Notes: generated from the letters alone by a model not told the origin. Numbered from the stretch's first letter, positions 11,851 to 24,633 are shown. The stretch: 64,000 bases of DNA from Blepharisma japonicum (GCA_949751835.1 CATKHK010000003.1:682001-746000), one strand, 5' to 3'. Made by a program: numbers and translations.

Positions 11851-12714
11851 TACTGAGCGTGAAATATCTGCTTGATCGGTCAAGGATTGTGAAGTAGCAA
11901 CGAAGCTCTTGAAGGCATGACTTCAGATGAGGAGAGATTGTTTTATGATGAGGAGTTTTGGGAGGGAGTGGATGAACTTCTTGATGATTGCATGTCCATG
12001 AGAAAAGTGATCTTGGAAGTGAAGGTGAAGGTAATGAGCAAGAATTTATGGAAATGGTGTTGAGATAGGGTTCAGAGATGGATGGAATCGTGCTAGATGA
12101 AGGGGAATTGATCCAGGTGGTGAACAAATGTAGGTAGCTCTCAGTGCCACTCATTGTGGTCCGGCGAAAGCTCTGCCAAAGGCAGGTAAATGGAACCGAA
12201 TGTTCAAGAAGAAGTTAAAAGAGCCAGCAAAGCCAAAGAAATAAAGGAAATATGAAGCAAAAATAGAGGCAAAATTCGAGGTAAAAGTCGAGAAAAATAT
12301 CGAGACAAAAATTGAGGCAAAACTTGAGGCAAATGTTGTTGCAAAAGTTGAGGTAAAAGTTATGGAAAAAGTTAAGAAAAGCTGAGGGAAAAACTGAGGC
12401 AAAAGCTGGAAAGAAATTTGAGGCATAAGTTGTGACAAAAATTGAGGCAAAAGTTGAGGGAAAAGAAGAGGCAAAAGTTGAGGCAAAGTTTCAGGCAAAA
12501 GTTCAGACAAAAGAAGGGCAAAAGTTCAGGCAAAAGTTCAGGCAAATTTCAAACAAGAATTCAGGCAAAAGCTTAGACAAAGCTCAGGAAAAGGTCCAGG
12601 AAAAAACTTAGGAAAAGTAGGAAGAAACTAATTATTAAAATGCTCATAAGAGCTGTAACAATACTGAAGCATTGCTAAATTAAGATGATGATAAGTTTTA
12701 TAATGAGCTCTCTT
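11851..12714 (+). other. Segment present only in duplication copy 1: coding-like start plus minisatellite
   Basis: The segment is absent at the matching place in copy 2, so it was inserted here or lost there. Its composition is richer in G on the plus strand than the flanks. From about 11918 a plus-strand frame encodes an acidic stretch (MTSDEERLFYDEEFWEGVDE) that soon runs out of frame. Downstream a degenerate 12-15 bp repeat begins. Frames are open on both strands, so coding is unproven. No terminal inverted repeats were recognised. Confidence 0.45.
12236..12605 (+). repeat. Degenerate minisatellite, unit about 12 bp (GAGGCAAAAGTT-like)
   Basis: Roughly 25 diverged tandem units such as GAGGCAAAAGTT, GAGGTAAAAGTT and CAGGCAAAAGTT. 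The unit is a multiple of three, which keeps frames open on both strands and yields repetitive hypothetical proteins (Lys/Glu/Ala-rich on plus, Phe/Ser/Leu-rich on minus). Confidence 0.8.
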
Positions 12715-13033
12715 GCTAAGATGTTGTGAGTAGATAGAAGATATTCTAGCTATTTTAAACTGGCTTCATTAATTCTTATCTATCTTTTTCATTTCATTAA
12801 TAAAAATATTCTTAAATAAAGCTATGTAAGATTTGAAAAAATAAATAGCATTTAATTAGAAATTTAATATCAGCAAGAATCTCCAAATGCTATTATTTAT
12901 ATAATATTTTACTGATTTAGGTCAATTTAAAAATAAATTTTTATCATATCAAAAAATTAGTTATAATGCATTGTTAAAATTTTGGAAAAAGTAGCATTGA
13001 TTAGCTAAAACCTTTATACAAATATATCTTATG

Positions 13034-13880
13034 TGATCTATTTTTATCAATGATGAAAGAAAAAGCACTTATAAGTTTATAGTTATTTGTAATCTTTGTA
13101 AATTTATAAAATTTTCTTTAATATCCGTAAATCACATCGATTTATTATAAATATATTAAACTTAGCATTTTTAGTAGCTTTTTATTATTACATATTAGTT
13201 TGATATTTTCAGAATTCTATTATTATCTTTTTTTCTAATTTAAAACTATTTAATATTCATTGAACATGCAAAAGCTCAAGCATATATTACATAAATTAAA
13301 GAGAGGACTTCATCTTTAATTCATGATATCCATTTTTTCCTCATTCAGATTAGTCCCATAATAACTTATACATTAAAGATTTTAATTCTTATATATATTT
13401 TTTAGGATGGTTCGTTCTGAAACTAATCAATAATGTATTCATTGGTTAATATTTTATGTTCGTACATTTTATAGGGATAATTGAAATTCCTAATTAATTT
13501 TTGAACTAAGCAAGGTCTATTGCCAATGAAATCCAATTTAAAGCGATATAAAGTCTAAATAATATAAAAAATTACCTAATAATTCATGATATCATTTTTA
13601 TTTTTAAATGTACTAAAGATGATTAAAAATCGATAGAAGATATTTTGGCTTCATTAATTCTTCATTATCTATATTTTCTTTTCGTTGCATTAATGAAATT
13701 ATATTAAATCAAGCTATATAAGATTTGAAAATGAGAAATAGCATTTAGTTAGAAGTGTAATGCTAGCTAGAGTCTTCAAATGCTGTTTAAATAATTTAGG
13801 GTTTAGAATCAATTTAAATAAATGAATTTTTATCATATCAAAAATTGTATTAATGTATTTTTAAAGTTTAGAAAATTATC
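13034..13880. repeat. Segmental duplication, copy 2 (empty form)
   Basis: Matches the two flanks of copy 1, with only about 12 bp at 13600-13612 where copy 1 has 860 bp. No gene is seen in it. Confidence 0.8.
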
Positions 13881-15649
13881 TAAGATTTTTATTTTTAAAA
13901 GCATATTTAATATATACAAGAGAATTTTTAGGAAATTATGTTGACTTTAATTTTTTTTTATAATAAAATATTTAAAACAGCACCGATATGATAAATTTTT
14001 ACGTAGTTCTATTTAATTTGAGATTAAATTTCCTTATTACTTAATAGAAATTTAGAATTTTTATCTATTAATAAAACTAATTTAAGGTTTTTATGATGTA
14101 AATGCTATTAAAATACTTAGAATAGTTCAGGCAATGCATTTTATAATCATAAGCTTCATATACAGAAGACTAGTCAAAGAAATTATTATGATAATTATTA
14201 GGGTTTTTTATTAGTTCAATAAACAGAGCTCACTTCTTAGCTATTTAATGCTGCACAAATGACTTCCATAATCATCCCTTTCATATATTTTAAAATCGAA
14301 AAATCATAAAATTGTTTTAATTTTTTGCTTAATCTTTAATAATATTAAATAAAAAAACGATCTAATTTTTCTTTTATTACTCATTTTAGTATTTATTATT
14401 TAGCTTTAATAAATAAAAGATATTCGAGCTATTGTGATAATCATTCTAAGCTCCATAAATAGCATCTTATCCAAAAATATCCTTTTTTTCTTCATTTAAT
14501 TATACTTTGCATTTTTTTAGATAAGAGCAAAAAAAAGATATACCCTTATTAGAGGAGAAATATTATCAATATTAAGTTATCATGAGATATCTTTTTTTAT
14601 GAAAACTATAATTGTTTTAACACAAGATTAAAAAGCAAAGATAAGCTATTTATTTTTCAACACCCTGCAGGATGATTGTAATAAATTCACTACTTAAATT
14701 GAGCTTTATTGTGAATTATAAAATAAAACATAATTATTTGAAATTTATTAAAATTCATAATTTCTTTATGAAATAAAATAGATCATTACTCAGGCAATAC
14801 ATTTTTTAATTGCATAAGCTCAGCCACCTAGTTTAACAATTTACTCAATTTTAATTACTTGATTTTCAATTTTTTTTAATTTTAATATTATGAAAAAGGA
14901 ATGCTGAAAAGAAAAAATTAATAAGGCAAAATTCTATAGTTAGTAGCTATCCTATGTAGTAATTTCAAATATAGGTCTCTTTACATTTTTTAATATACTC
15001 TCCATATCCATTTTTTATTCATGATTCATCATTTTATTATCAATACTAAAAAAACGCAAATAAAAAGATATTGAAATTTTATGAACATTCAAAAAATTTC
15101 CTCGACACATATTCCAAGCTTTATATTAGCGCAAATAATTATTCGAATAGGCTTTTGCATATTTTTTAGTCTCTTCTCTTTATAATATTATTTTATAAAA
15201 TAAACTGTCTTATCAGAATATTAAAAAAAACCTTTACTAGCAAGGAAGATTGCATTTATAAGTTATTATTGATTTAAAATCTGAAGTTTTATGAAGTTAT
15301 AAGCAAATTTAATTGCTTGATAAGATTATGTTTGCTCCCTTAGCTCTATATCAGAAAAAGCCAAAACAATACCTGTGAAATTTCTTTTTTGATGTCGTTT
15401 AAATAGCAGTGATTTTATATGATTTTATTATTTTGAATCTAAGGGTTATATGAATGTTAAAAGATAAATTGAATTTATGCATGCAAATTCTTTATTTTGA
15501 ATAGAAATAAATAAATTACAAAAATTTCATATTTTAGTTTAAGCATAAAGTTGGCTTATGACAGGATCAAGATGATAAAAGTGATAGCTTACTTCTTGCT
15601 TTGGGCTAAGAAATGCTTACATATACGATTTTAAGATAGGAAGATTGAG
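13881..15649. other. Very AT-rich gene-free region
   Basis: Only a weak short similarity between about 14131-14170 and 14781-14820 (AGGCAATrCATTTT followed by AT-rich sequence and CATAAGCT) was noticed. No gene or RNA was recognised. Confidence 0.4.
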
Positions 15650-16018
15650 ATCTTAAAGCTAAAAATTAATCCTTGAAATTTGAGACTGAAGAAAAGTTTT
15701 CATATCCCTGGCTCGAAAATGCGCATGGATTTATTCTAGTCCTAAGTATCAGAAATAAGATAGCCTCCTAAACATTAAAGAAATCTCATTTAAATAGAGA
15801 ATTTACGCTGAAATTTGTCCCAAAGAATTGCCAGAGATGGCAAAATTTCTGATACTAAAAAGCTTTCATTCGGATATCTTAGGAGGTGCAATTAAAAATC
15901 TGGCTAAAAGATCAGGTTTATTAAAATTCAATGATTCAACAATCAAAGATTATCAAGTTTACATTGAGTTAAGAATCCGCTTAAATATCAGCTTATTTTA
16001 TAAACAAATGCGTTAATT
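15650..16018 (+). pseudogene. Possible remnant of a protein gene (unidentified)
   Basis: From 15798 to TAA at 16014-16016 the plus strand is open for 72 codons, including AKFLILKSFHSDI followed by a helical basic stretch. Upstream the same frame continues to about 15690 with two TAR stops. AKFLILKSF is mildly reminiscent of the first strand of a YTH domain (xFFIIKS), but the rest does not support that. Either a short gene starting at 15837 or, more likely, a decayed one. Confidence 0.3.
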
Positions 16019-16192
16019 TTTTGTTTGCACCCAAAATCTTTACTCTAACCCTTATAATTATTATTTTATCCTAATATTATCATTAATTATTCGTTCAGAA
16101 TATTAACGGCAAAATTTTTGCTTTTCAAGATCATCCAATTACTTACGCGTCACTTTATCCCTCTTAATTTCTTTACTTAATCATAATAAACT

Positions 16193-17173
16193 ATGGGACT
16201 TAACACAAAGAAAATTTCACCTCTATTAGAATTCACTGCAAAAGCAGTGGAGTTTATTTTTCAAGCCAAAGCCATAGGCTTTAAAACAGACCCACTTGCG
16301 AAATCTCCAGCAAAATCAGAATCTAATGACCTCCAGCCAATTCGCGACCAAGTTTATAGCATTTTCAGCGAGAACTCAGACTATCAAGAGCTTATTATAG
16401 AGATTTTAGAAACCTGTGAAGACTGCAATTCTCAGTTGATTGAACTGTGGAGATTTATCAGTACAGCTAAGAAAAATCATAATAAAATCAAAAAATCAGA
16501 CAGTGAGCTCGAGCTTGCTACTAATCTCAGAGCACTAATGGCAGGCAGTCTATTACTCCCTTCAAGCTACAAAGATAAGTCAAGGCTAAGGGTAAATATC
16601 AGGAAGCCTTCAGTTAAGCCAACACTTTGAAATTCAAATCTATCACAGGATGAAATCCTGAGATTTCCCGAGCAAGGGCTTATGGTAACTGGAGAGCATA
16701 GTATATTAACTGTTTACGTGGAGTATATAGAAAAAGACGTGAAGCCAGAATTAATAGTCCAAAACTTAGGAAACAGAATCAGAGCATTTTCTTTTGACAT
16801 AGAAGATACCAAATATCTGGCCGATTCATATGACGGCTCTCCTTCATCAGGGAAAAAAGGCAAAACTAAAATGCTATCTTTAATTGACTCAGAAAGCTTT
16901 TATGAAGATAACGAGTCAGGAATAAAACTTATTTCAAGTGTCTATGATTCCAATAGTGAAAGTTCAGAATCAGAAAAAAATGAATTTGCAAATAACAGTT
17001 TTGAAATGAATTTTGGATCAGATGGACTGGAGGAGGATCCAGATTTGCTGGTATCGACTTATTTGAATAAATGTGACAAGGCAGGAAAAACACCTTTGTT
17101 TATAGGCCATGATACAGCCCTAATAGAGGCAGCTGCTTTGGTCAAGAAATGGAGACAAACACATGTAAAATAA
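16193..17173 (+). CDS. Atg13-like protein with N-terminal HORMA-type domain
   Basis: 326 aa in one frame, joined across TGA 16628-16630 (Trp). The order of elements parallels Atg13: an N-terminal helix (LLEFTAKAVEFIFQAKAIG), a strand with ELIIEILE then QLIELWRF (compare LEIW in animal Atg13), a helix ending in LLPSSYK (compare TPAYR), and a later strand SILTVYVEYIEK. The C-terminal third is acidic and Ser-rich, and probably disordered, as in Atg13. Atg13 is the regulatory subunit of the Atg1/ULK autophagy-initiating kinase. The assignment is by pattern only; any HORMA or unrelated fold remains possible. Confidence 0.55.
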
Positions 17174-17224
17174 TCAGTATATTTAATTTGTTTTATATTT
17201 TAAGTAAAATTTCTATTGAAACAA

Positions 17225-19090
17225 CTAATTATAGCTATTTTTAACAGTTATAAATTTGAAAAGCCAATATGCAATAAATCGAGCTATCAGTATGTAGCTG
17301 ATTTGTATTGCAAGAACTTCTCCAAGACTATGGGAAAACCCTAAGGCATTTAAAATGTCACACTTTTCTCCATTTATTTCGCAGCTAATTTCCATGCCAG
17401 TATATTGATTAATGCACAGTGCTTCAAAAGTTCACCTATATGGTGAAATATACTGAAGTCAACTAAAAGCTTCATTAATTCTGTTTAAATTTACAAAAAA
17501 CCCTCCAAATATAGTTAAAGGCGTTACAATCATTTGTCCTGCACCTAACGCAGTAGCTTCATCTGGACAAAATACTCCGATCCAATAACCTATACTTTGT
17601 CCCATTAGAGTACCTAAAATGTTTATTAAAACATATAGGAAAAATTTTTCAGAATCTGCAAGATTCAATCCAATAGGAAAATAAATTAAAATTGAAGCTA
17701 TTAGAACTGATAAAATATGAAGTGGAAACTCAGCAATCATTTTTGCTATATAAAATGTCAAAGTCCCATACAGTCCTTGAGAAGTTTCTTTTAAATAGCA
17801 TCCACGCTCTAATGGAAAATCGAGGCAGCCGCTAGTATTTCCAACAAGAGTGTGTTGGATGCATGCAAGATATAGAACCCCTGCTATATTTTGCAGAGAA
17901 GAATAATCACTCCCTTGATTATTGAATATCAAGTCTAGCAAAGCAGCAGTCACTATAAAATAGCTAAATCTCCCTATTGTGGGGCCAGGATTTCTTATAT
18001 TGTCAAGAAAAATTCTTTTGCATAATAATCGTATTTTTTTGCATGAGCTTACTTTTGCAGTTTTAATTGAAAAATTAAAATCTTTTATTTCATAGACAAT
18101 TTTATGCTTATTTTCTTCATAAGCATTAACTAACATTTTTAAAGTTTCTTTTTCTTCTTCAGTTTGGTTGTATCTATTGACAGTATGGAGGATTTTCATA
18201 TAGTAATCTGCTGGATTAATTAATTTAGGACATTTAAATCCAAGGCTTTGAAAATATTTTTTGGATTTTGAAGCTTTGCCTTGAAAAATCGTATAGCCTT
18301 CGCTTAGCAGTAAAAGCTGATCAAATTTATTAAAAATTGATGAAGAGGGCTGGTGAATTGTGAAAATTATTGTTTTTCCTTTTTCAGCTTGCTTTTTTAG
18401 CAAGTCAATAATGATTTCTGCTGTAAAGCTGTCTAGCCCTGACGTTGGTTCATCAAGAATTACAATTTGCGGTTCAGAAATTAGCTCAACCCCAATGCTC
18501 ACTCTCTTTCTTTCGCCTCCAGAAATTCCTTTATAAATCAAATTCCCCACAATATTTTCAGCTGAGTTTTCAAGTTTTAATTCATATATTAATTTATTGA
18601 CCCTCTCTTTTATTTCTTCAGAAGAGCCTGAACATTTAAGAGCTGCTGCTATTGTAAGAGACTCTCTTGCAGTTAGAAAAGGCAATAAAATATCATTTTG
18701 TGTGACATATGCACTATATTTTTCATAATTTATAGTAGAGATATCAATACTGTTTGCTTTAACAGTTCCTGAATAAGCTGAATTATGTGTGGATTTAAGT
18801 CTTCCAGAAATTATGTTTAGTAAAGAAGATTTTCCAGCCCCAGATTGTCCCATTATAGCTAAAATTTCTCCAGGATTTGCAGTGCCAGAAATGCCTTTCA
18901 GAATTTCTTGTGGCTTTTTGTTGATAGTTGCTTGCAATTTGATGTTTTCTCAGATCAGCTGAATCTTTTGTGACTGTTCATTTAAAACAAAGCTGGAGCT
19001 TTCTATTGAAGGCACAATTTCATTTTCAAAGTCCAACTCAGCTTCCTTAGTAGTTATTTGTGGAAAGGAAGCTTTTCGATAAGCTTTCAT
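17225..19090 (-). CDS. ABCG-family half-transporter 1
   Basis: 621 aa, NBD then membrane domain, the ABCG (White) order. Walker A GQSGAGKSS is near residue 80, followed by the signature ISGGERKRVSIG and Walker B IVILDEPTSGLDS, H-loop IIFTIHQPSSS, then six membrane helices from about residue 350. TGA at 17459-17461 (Trp) and further TGAs belong to the frame, which ends at TAG 17225-17227. The start at 19090 is the first Met after an in-frame stop. The next ABCG gene ends 165 bp upstream in the same orientation, so the two form a tandem pair. ABCG half-transporters dimerise and move lipids, sterols or xenobiotics; the substrate cannot be read from sequence. Confidence 0.95.
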
Positions 19091-19255
19091 ACTTGTTTGA
19101 GGAAATCCTTTATAATAACTTTTATTATCTATTAAGTCAAATTTTCATTAATTCAGTCTTATTGTGTGCTAATACATCATTTATTTTCATAATTTGAATA
19201 AAAATATAAAAAACAAAACCAAGCTATTTAAAAATAGCTTAAAAATACATTAAAA

Positions 19256-21151
19256 TTAAATTTTATATCTCTTGATATTTATCATGAAACAAAGAAACGA
19301 TAAAAGTAAGCATACAGCAATATAGACCAGCTGATACACAACTACCAATCATAAAGGCATTTCAAACCCAAGTACCTCAAGCGGATCGCAATTTATTCCT
19401 TCTATACTGCAGTCAAAATTAAAATTTGTAAATTGATTCGTGCATAAAGCTTGGAAACTCCATCTATAAGGCGATATATATTGAAGCCAGCCAAAGGCTT
19501 CGTTCATTTTGTTGACTTTTACAAAAAATCCTGCAAACATTAGAAATTGGAAAACAATTGGAGAAGCAAATACCAAGGCAACGTGAGGATTTTTGAAAAA
19601 AATTCCAAGACAAAGACCAATTGTAAGCCCCATAAGCTGAGAAATTAAACAAATAAGCCAGAAAATCAAGAATTTTCCTGCAGACATGTTAAAATCAAGC
19701 CAAAAATACAGCACTATCGATGAAATTAAGACACTTAAAGCATGGCCTGGGATATCAGATATAAAAGTTGCAATTATATAAGAAGTGATTCCATATAAAT
19801 TCTGACTGATTTCTTTAATAAGTACTCCTTTTTCACATGGGATATCAATAGCTTTACTTGCGTTTCCTGCACACACATGGTCCATCGCTATAAGAAACAT
19901 GATTCCTTCAACAGTCTGAGCTGAGCGTAAGTCTCTTTTTCCCCCAACACCATGAAAAATCATACTCAAAAATAAGCCAATAAATGCAAAAAAGGCGATT
20001 CTTATATAAGTTGCCATGGGATTTCTGATATTATTCATAAATCCCCTGTGGCATAATAAGAAAAATTTCCTTAATCAGCTTATATGTCTAGGTTTCGGAA
20101 AATTGATATACAAAGATTGCGTGATATTTGAGGTATTTTGATGGGAAATTAAATTTTGTTTGTATGAATCAGTTAATTTTTTGAGGATTTCCCTTTCTTT
20201 GTCTGTTTTTTCATATCGATTTGCAATATGAATTATTTTCATATAGAAATCTGAAGGGTTCGTTAGCTTTGGGCAGCGCAGTCCAATACTTTTAAAGTAT
20301 TTCTTCGATTGTGCTGCATTGCCTTGGAATATGATGTTTCCATCTGTCATTAGAATTAACTCGTGAAGCTTATTGAATATTTTTGAGCTGGGTTGATGAA
20401 TAGTAAAAATAACAGTTTTTCCTTTATATGCTTGCTGCAATAATAAATCAATAATAATTTCAGCAGTGGAAGAGTCTAAAGAAGAAGTGGGCTCATCCAG
20501 GATAAGAATTTTCGGATCAGAAAGCAGCTCAATTCCTAAGCTGACTCGCTTTTTCTCTCCTCCTGATATCCCTGGATACATAAAATTTCCGATTATATGG
20601 TCAGCGACTTCATCCAGCTTTAATTCCTCAATAATACTATTAACTTTCTCATGAATTTGGTTCTTTCCTCCTCCAAATTTAAATGAAGCTGCGAAAAAAA
20701 GCGTTTCTTTGACAGTCAAGAAAGGCAGTAGGAAGTCATCTTTCATAACATACCCTCGATAATTCTCATAGTTCAGGGATTTTATTTCTTTACCGTTGAG
20801 TTCTATAGATCCATATATCTTTGATCTTGAAGGAGTTTTTACTCCTGCCAAAATATCTAGTAAAGAAGTTTTTCCTGATCCAGAACTACCCATTATAGCA
20901 AGTAGCTCTCCTGGATTTGCAGTCCCAGAGAGTCCCTTGAGGATTTTTTCATAGTGCTTTTCGATTTTAACATGATAAGAAACATTCTTTCATTCTAGCT
21001 TTATTCTCTGCGTTTCAAAGAGGGAGCTTTCTTGTGGCAAAATTTGAAATTTTTTAGGGATCATTGTAGAAATTACCTCTGGCTCAGTTGGAAAATCTCG
21101 ATTGTTTAATGAAAGTTGCTCAATTGTGGTTGCGGCTGATGAATTTCTCAT
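19256..21151 (-). CDS. ABCG-family half-transporter 2
   Basis: 631 aa with Walker A GSSGSGKTS, signature ISGGEKKRVSLG and Walker B ILILDEPTSSLDS (Ser replaces the usual Gly in TSGLD). It ends at TAA 19256-19258 after three TGA-coded Trp positions, including 20075-20077 and 19349-19351. I chose the Met at 21151 (MRNSSAAT) because the extra 29 residues available upstream look like translated leader. Six membrane helices follow the NBD. It is diverged from its downstream neighbour, so the tandem duplication is old. Confidence 0.94.
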
Positions 21152-22100
21152 ATTATTTATTTCATCAAACCAATAAGGTTGATATAAAAATATCCAAACA
21201 GAAAGGTTTATATTGACTTTTACAGAGAAAAACATCAATTTTGAAAAAGTCTCACTAAGAAGCTATATCATATAAATAGTCTTAATTTGTGCTGATAAGT
21301 TTTGACAAAAGAAGCAGTGCAACCATAATTAAAAATGCGTTTGCAAAGACTAATGATATTTAAAATTTAACGTTCCTAGATTGATAGGAAACTGAGTGAT
21401 AATTAATATTGCTAAAGCTAATTGATTTTCTCCTAACAGTCGAAGAATTCTTGTAAAAATAAATTTACTAATATAAAACTATTCAAACAGCTTATTTGAC
21501 TGAATTCATTTATAAATAAATTCACTTCTTAACTAAAAGTGAAGATAATATTTTAAAATTGACTTTAACTGTTTGAGATATGGTTATAATTTATATAATA
21601 GTCCATTTTATTATTCGAAATTAATATTTTATAGCTTATTGTTAATTCCTCAGCTAAATGATAAGCAAAGATTTTTCCTATCTATTTGTGAATTGAGTAT
21701 TTTTATTATTCCTTTTCTAACATTAAAGTAGAGATAATCTTTTTACGTTAGAAACCCATATAAAAATAAAAATTAAATAGACTCGATTATAGTAATTTAT
21801 TATGTGATATCTTTCATTATCCTTGGTCGTAATATATTATTTATTCTGTGTGACATAAGCTTATCTTCTATTTAATTAACTTGAGAATCAAAATTTTGCA
21901 TCATCACAATTAGTACATTATATCACGAAATATGCACAAATATCTCTTAAAAATCTATTTTCCGTCCCTTCTTCTCTATATCACCATAACAAACCACTTC
22001 TTTTGAATCCATAATTTTTCTAAAAATCAAATCTATTTATTTTTCATAAAGACTCTAATTTTAAATTAAATGAGTTAAAGACCAACACATACTCACAGTC
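21152..22100. other. AT-rich intergenic region
   Basis: No gene seen. A short hydrophobic minus-strand frame near 21290-21350 is too short to call. Confidence 0.45.
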
Positions 22101-22904
22101 TTAACTCTGATTTATTGCTTGTACTAAGCTCATTATTGACTCTTGCAGTAAACATTGTAGCTTATTTCTGTGTGGATCAGGCGTTTCTCTATATAGCTTC
22201 CTCACCAGCGATCTTTTGCACTCATCTAATTCCGCCACATCCAGCTCAATTTTCGAGTTCAAGAACTTCAATCACTGATTCCTAAACCCATTTTGTCCAT
22301 GCTGCTCCAGTGAACAAATAACACTTACAATTGCAATGACAAGCGCAGAAAATTGTGACAAATAATAATCCGTATAACAAATCATCGCAAAAGCATCACT
22401 TCTATCAAGAATTTTTGAAAAATCATATTCGACGCCAGTAACATATAACAATTGTCGCGACAATTCAGCAGCTGTAGGGAATGATAAAGTCCAGCCGAGC
22501 TTTTGTAAGGCAAATAGCTCAGTGGTTTGGATGTCTTCTTTTCTATACATGTTGCCTGTGTGGAGCACTGCGTGCTCCAAAGTATACATGACACTTTCAT
22601 GAAACTTCAAAGCGACCATTAAGCAAACAATTCCGACTAATTGCAAGACTGCTTTTTTAGTCTTGACTTGGGATAAAAAGCGATTTATTAGGGTAATGGC
22701 AAGCTGGATTGTTTCGACGCTGGCCCCGATTTCTTCTGCATGATTGACTATTCAATTGACGAGCTTATCGTGCATCCAGACTTCAATCTCTTGGTTTTCT
22801 CTTAAAAAATTGCCCATTCGGGGCAGCTGTTGTTCAATTTCAAGGAGATATGTGAGGACCTCAGAACTCCAGTCTGTAACCAGCCTTTCACGTTTAGAAA
22901 TCAT
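22101..22904 (-). CDS. Cyclin (N-terminal cyclin box, A/B/D superfamily)
   Basis: 267 aa. The cyclin box covers about residues 35-165: MHDKLVNWIVNHAEEI corresponds to the MRxxLVDW helix, ETIQLAITLINRFL to helix 2, and LQLVGIVCLMVALKFHE to the helix that usually reads LQLVGxxxxxxAxKxEE. A second five-helix fold follows with lower similarity. TGA codons (for example 22272-22274) are Trp. The gene ends at TAA 22101-22103. No destruction box (RxxL) is evident in the short N-terminus, so it may not be a mitotic B-type cyclin. It is expected to activate a cyclin-dependent kinase. Confidence 0.88.
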
Positions 22905-23220
22905 GAAAGTTCAAGTTATGATATTATAAATAGGGTTAAAAGGACTGATATTTTTAATTTTTAAGAAAAATCAGTAGATGAAGGCAAAACTCGGTTATTA
23001 TAAAAGGGGACTCCAATAAGAATTTAAAGAAAGCAAAAATTAATTTTTTACAAAAAATAAAAAAGTAGAAATAAATTATCAAAAGATTGTTTGATAGATA
23101 GCAATGAGAGCTTTTAGGATTTAATAAAGCTATATAATTGATCAGGATATTTAAGGGTAAATATCTCTGCTGATAAATTTAAATATGAACGAAAATAATT
23201 ATTTATTAAAAATATTTACA
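22905..23220. other. AT-rich intergenic region
   Basis: Nothing recognisable. Confidence 0.5.
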
Positions 23221-24348
23221 TTAATCTATTAAAATCCCAAGAGTATTGACGAGTTGGGTAACTTTATTTTCGAGTCAGTCTTTATGCAAGAGTTGTTGCA
23301 CTAAATGTTGAGGAAGTCCTGAAAATCCAATTTTGCATCCGAGCAATGCCCCACCAGCAGCTGCATTGGTGTCTGCGTCTCCTCCTTGAATTATAATTTC
23401 TCTTACAGCCTCTTCATAATTATCTTGTCTTAACATATGAAAGGCACATCCTAAACAAATATAGGCATACCCCATATCTTTTCCATCAATTGGTAAGAGA
23501 GCTTGAAGATCAATATTCATATACCTTCTAAGCAGCTCGACATTAAACCTCTCTTCGAAATTTTCTTTCTGCTCATTAAATTCTGCCATTTTTTCAGGCG
23601 TGCATGTTGAACTTACTTCACTCTCTAAAGAATTTGTATAATTTTGGAGAAAATTGGATGTGATCTCATAAGAAGCTTCTATAACAGTATTAACATCTCT
23701 TATCCCTCGCAGCATTAATGAAATTGCTACTGTTTGAGCTATGCTTGCAGATAGACTCCTAGGATCAGCATGAGTGCATTTTCCAATATCTTTTGTTTGT
23801 CTTATCACTTGTTCTGTATCATTATAATTAATAATCCCTAACACGCACGATTTCATGAGAGCTCCATTGGCTGCCAAGTTGCACTTCCCTCCAACTCATA
23901 CATCAAGTGCTGTTAAATGGGGATTTGTAAGAAACTGTTTGTGGCTCAGGGTTCGCCTTACAGTTATGCCACATCCAAAGCCAGACTTGTCACCTAACTC
24001 ACGGAAGCCTTTGTTCCTCCAATCCCTTAATTTTGCAGCGAAATCTTGCAAATTCCAGCCTCTTGACTGAAGATAGGAATTAATGATTACTATCATTTGG
24101 TCTGTGTCGTCACTCCAATCACATTCAGGGATTTTTCTTTTCTTGTTCCAATTTAGTAGAGACAGAGGGGTATTATTTCAAACCTCAGCTGAATACTCTG
24201 CCTTTTTAAATTCTGTGCGAATGCCAATAGCATCACCCAAAGCTTGCCCATAAATGCACCCACGAATTTTATCAAGAAGTTCTTCTTTAGATAAAGGTTG
24301 TAGCTGTGGCAAATACTTCGCTAAAATTTCTGATGAATTTTGATCCAT
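23221..24348 (-). CDS. ADP-ribosylglycohydrolase (ARH/DraG family), copy 1
   Basis: 375 aa. Diagnostic metal-site motifs are present: GCIYGQALGDAIG (about 30-42), DWSDDTDQM (about 77-85) and GGDADTNAAAGGALLG (about 322-337). These bind the Mg ions used to remove ADP-ribose. Four TGA codons read as Trp. The start was set at MDQ (24348) because the tandem copy begins the same way; an upstream Met at 24375 also exists. It lies 285 bp from a same-length paralogue in the same orientation. ARH enzymes reverse mono-ADP-ribosylation or hydrolyse poly-ADP-ribose; which reaction applies cannot be settled here. Confidence 0.95.
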
Positions 24349-24420
24349 ATTAAAAGCTTGAACGCAAACAAGCATTTAACTAAAATTTCTGATGAGTTTT
24401 GATTAATATTAAAAACTTGT
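24323..24420. repeat. Local duplication of the ARH copy 1 start region (about 40 bp, two copies)
   Basis: The block at about 24323-24361 (CTAAAATTTCTGATGAATTT...AAAAGCTTG) recurs at about 24378-24420 with few changes. In the second copy the start codon region is altered (GATTAATATT for GATCCATATT), so it cannot start the gene. Confidence 0.7.
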
Positions 24421-24633
24421 ATTAAGGATTATTAAAATATTGCTTTTCAAGGGCTATAAGACTATAAAACTATCATCATTATAGCTTTAAATAGTTTATA
24501 ACGTTTATTATTGAATTGCTACTTGGCCAAATTACAATTAAAGTAAAACTTGATAGAGATATCATAAAGCCAGAAATATCTATTTGAGGTGCAAATGGAA
24601 ATTATTTACAAAATTTTTACAGCAAATATTAAA

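Larger units (their letters stand above)
11397..12990. repeat. Segmental duplication, copy 1 (carries an 860-bp internal segment)
   Basis: Positions 11397-11850 match 13034-13600, and 12715-12990 match 13612-13880, by direct reading of shared long words (for example GATGAAAGAAAAAGCACTTA and AAGCAAGGTCTATTGCCAAT). The two copies are tandem and in the same orientation. Copy 1 has about 860 bp (11851-12714) that copy 2 lacks. Divergence is considerable (many substitutions and small indels), so the duplication is not recent. Confidence 0.8.

Noticed and set aside
11825-12510. Two minus-strand open frames across the minisatellite region
   Set aside because: They are products of a repeat whose unit is a multiple of three; the Ser/Phe/Leu or Pro-rich translations have no independent support.
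15828-16016. YTH-domain identity for the short frame at 15.8 kb
   Set aside because: Only one strand-like segment resembles YTH; the aromatic cage residues are not visible, so no name was given.
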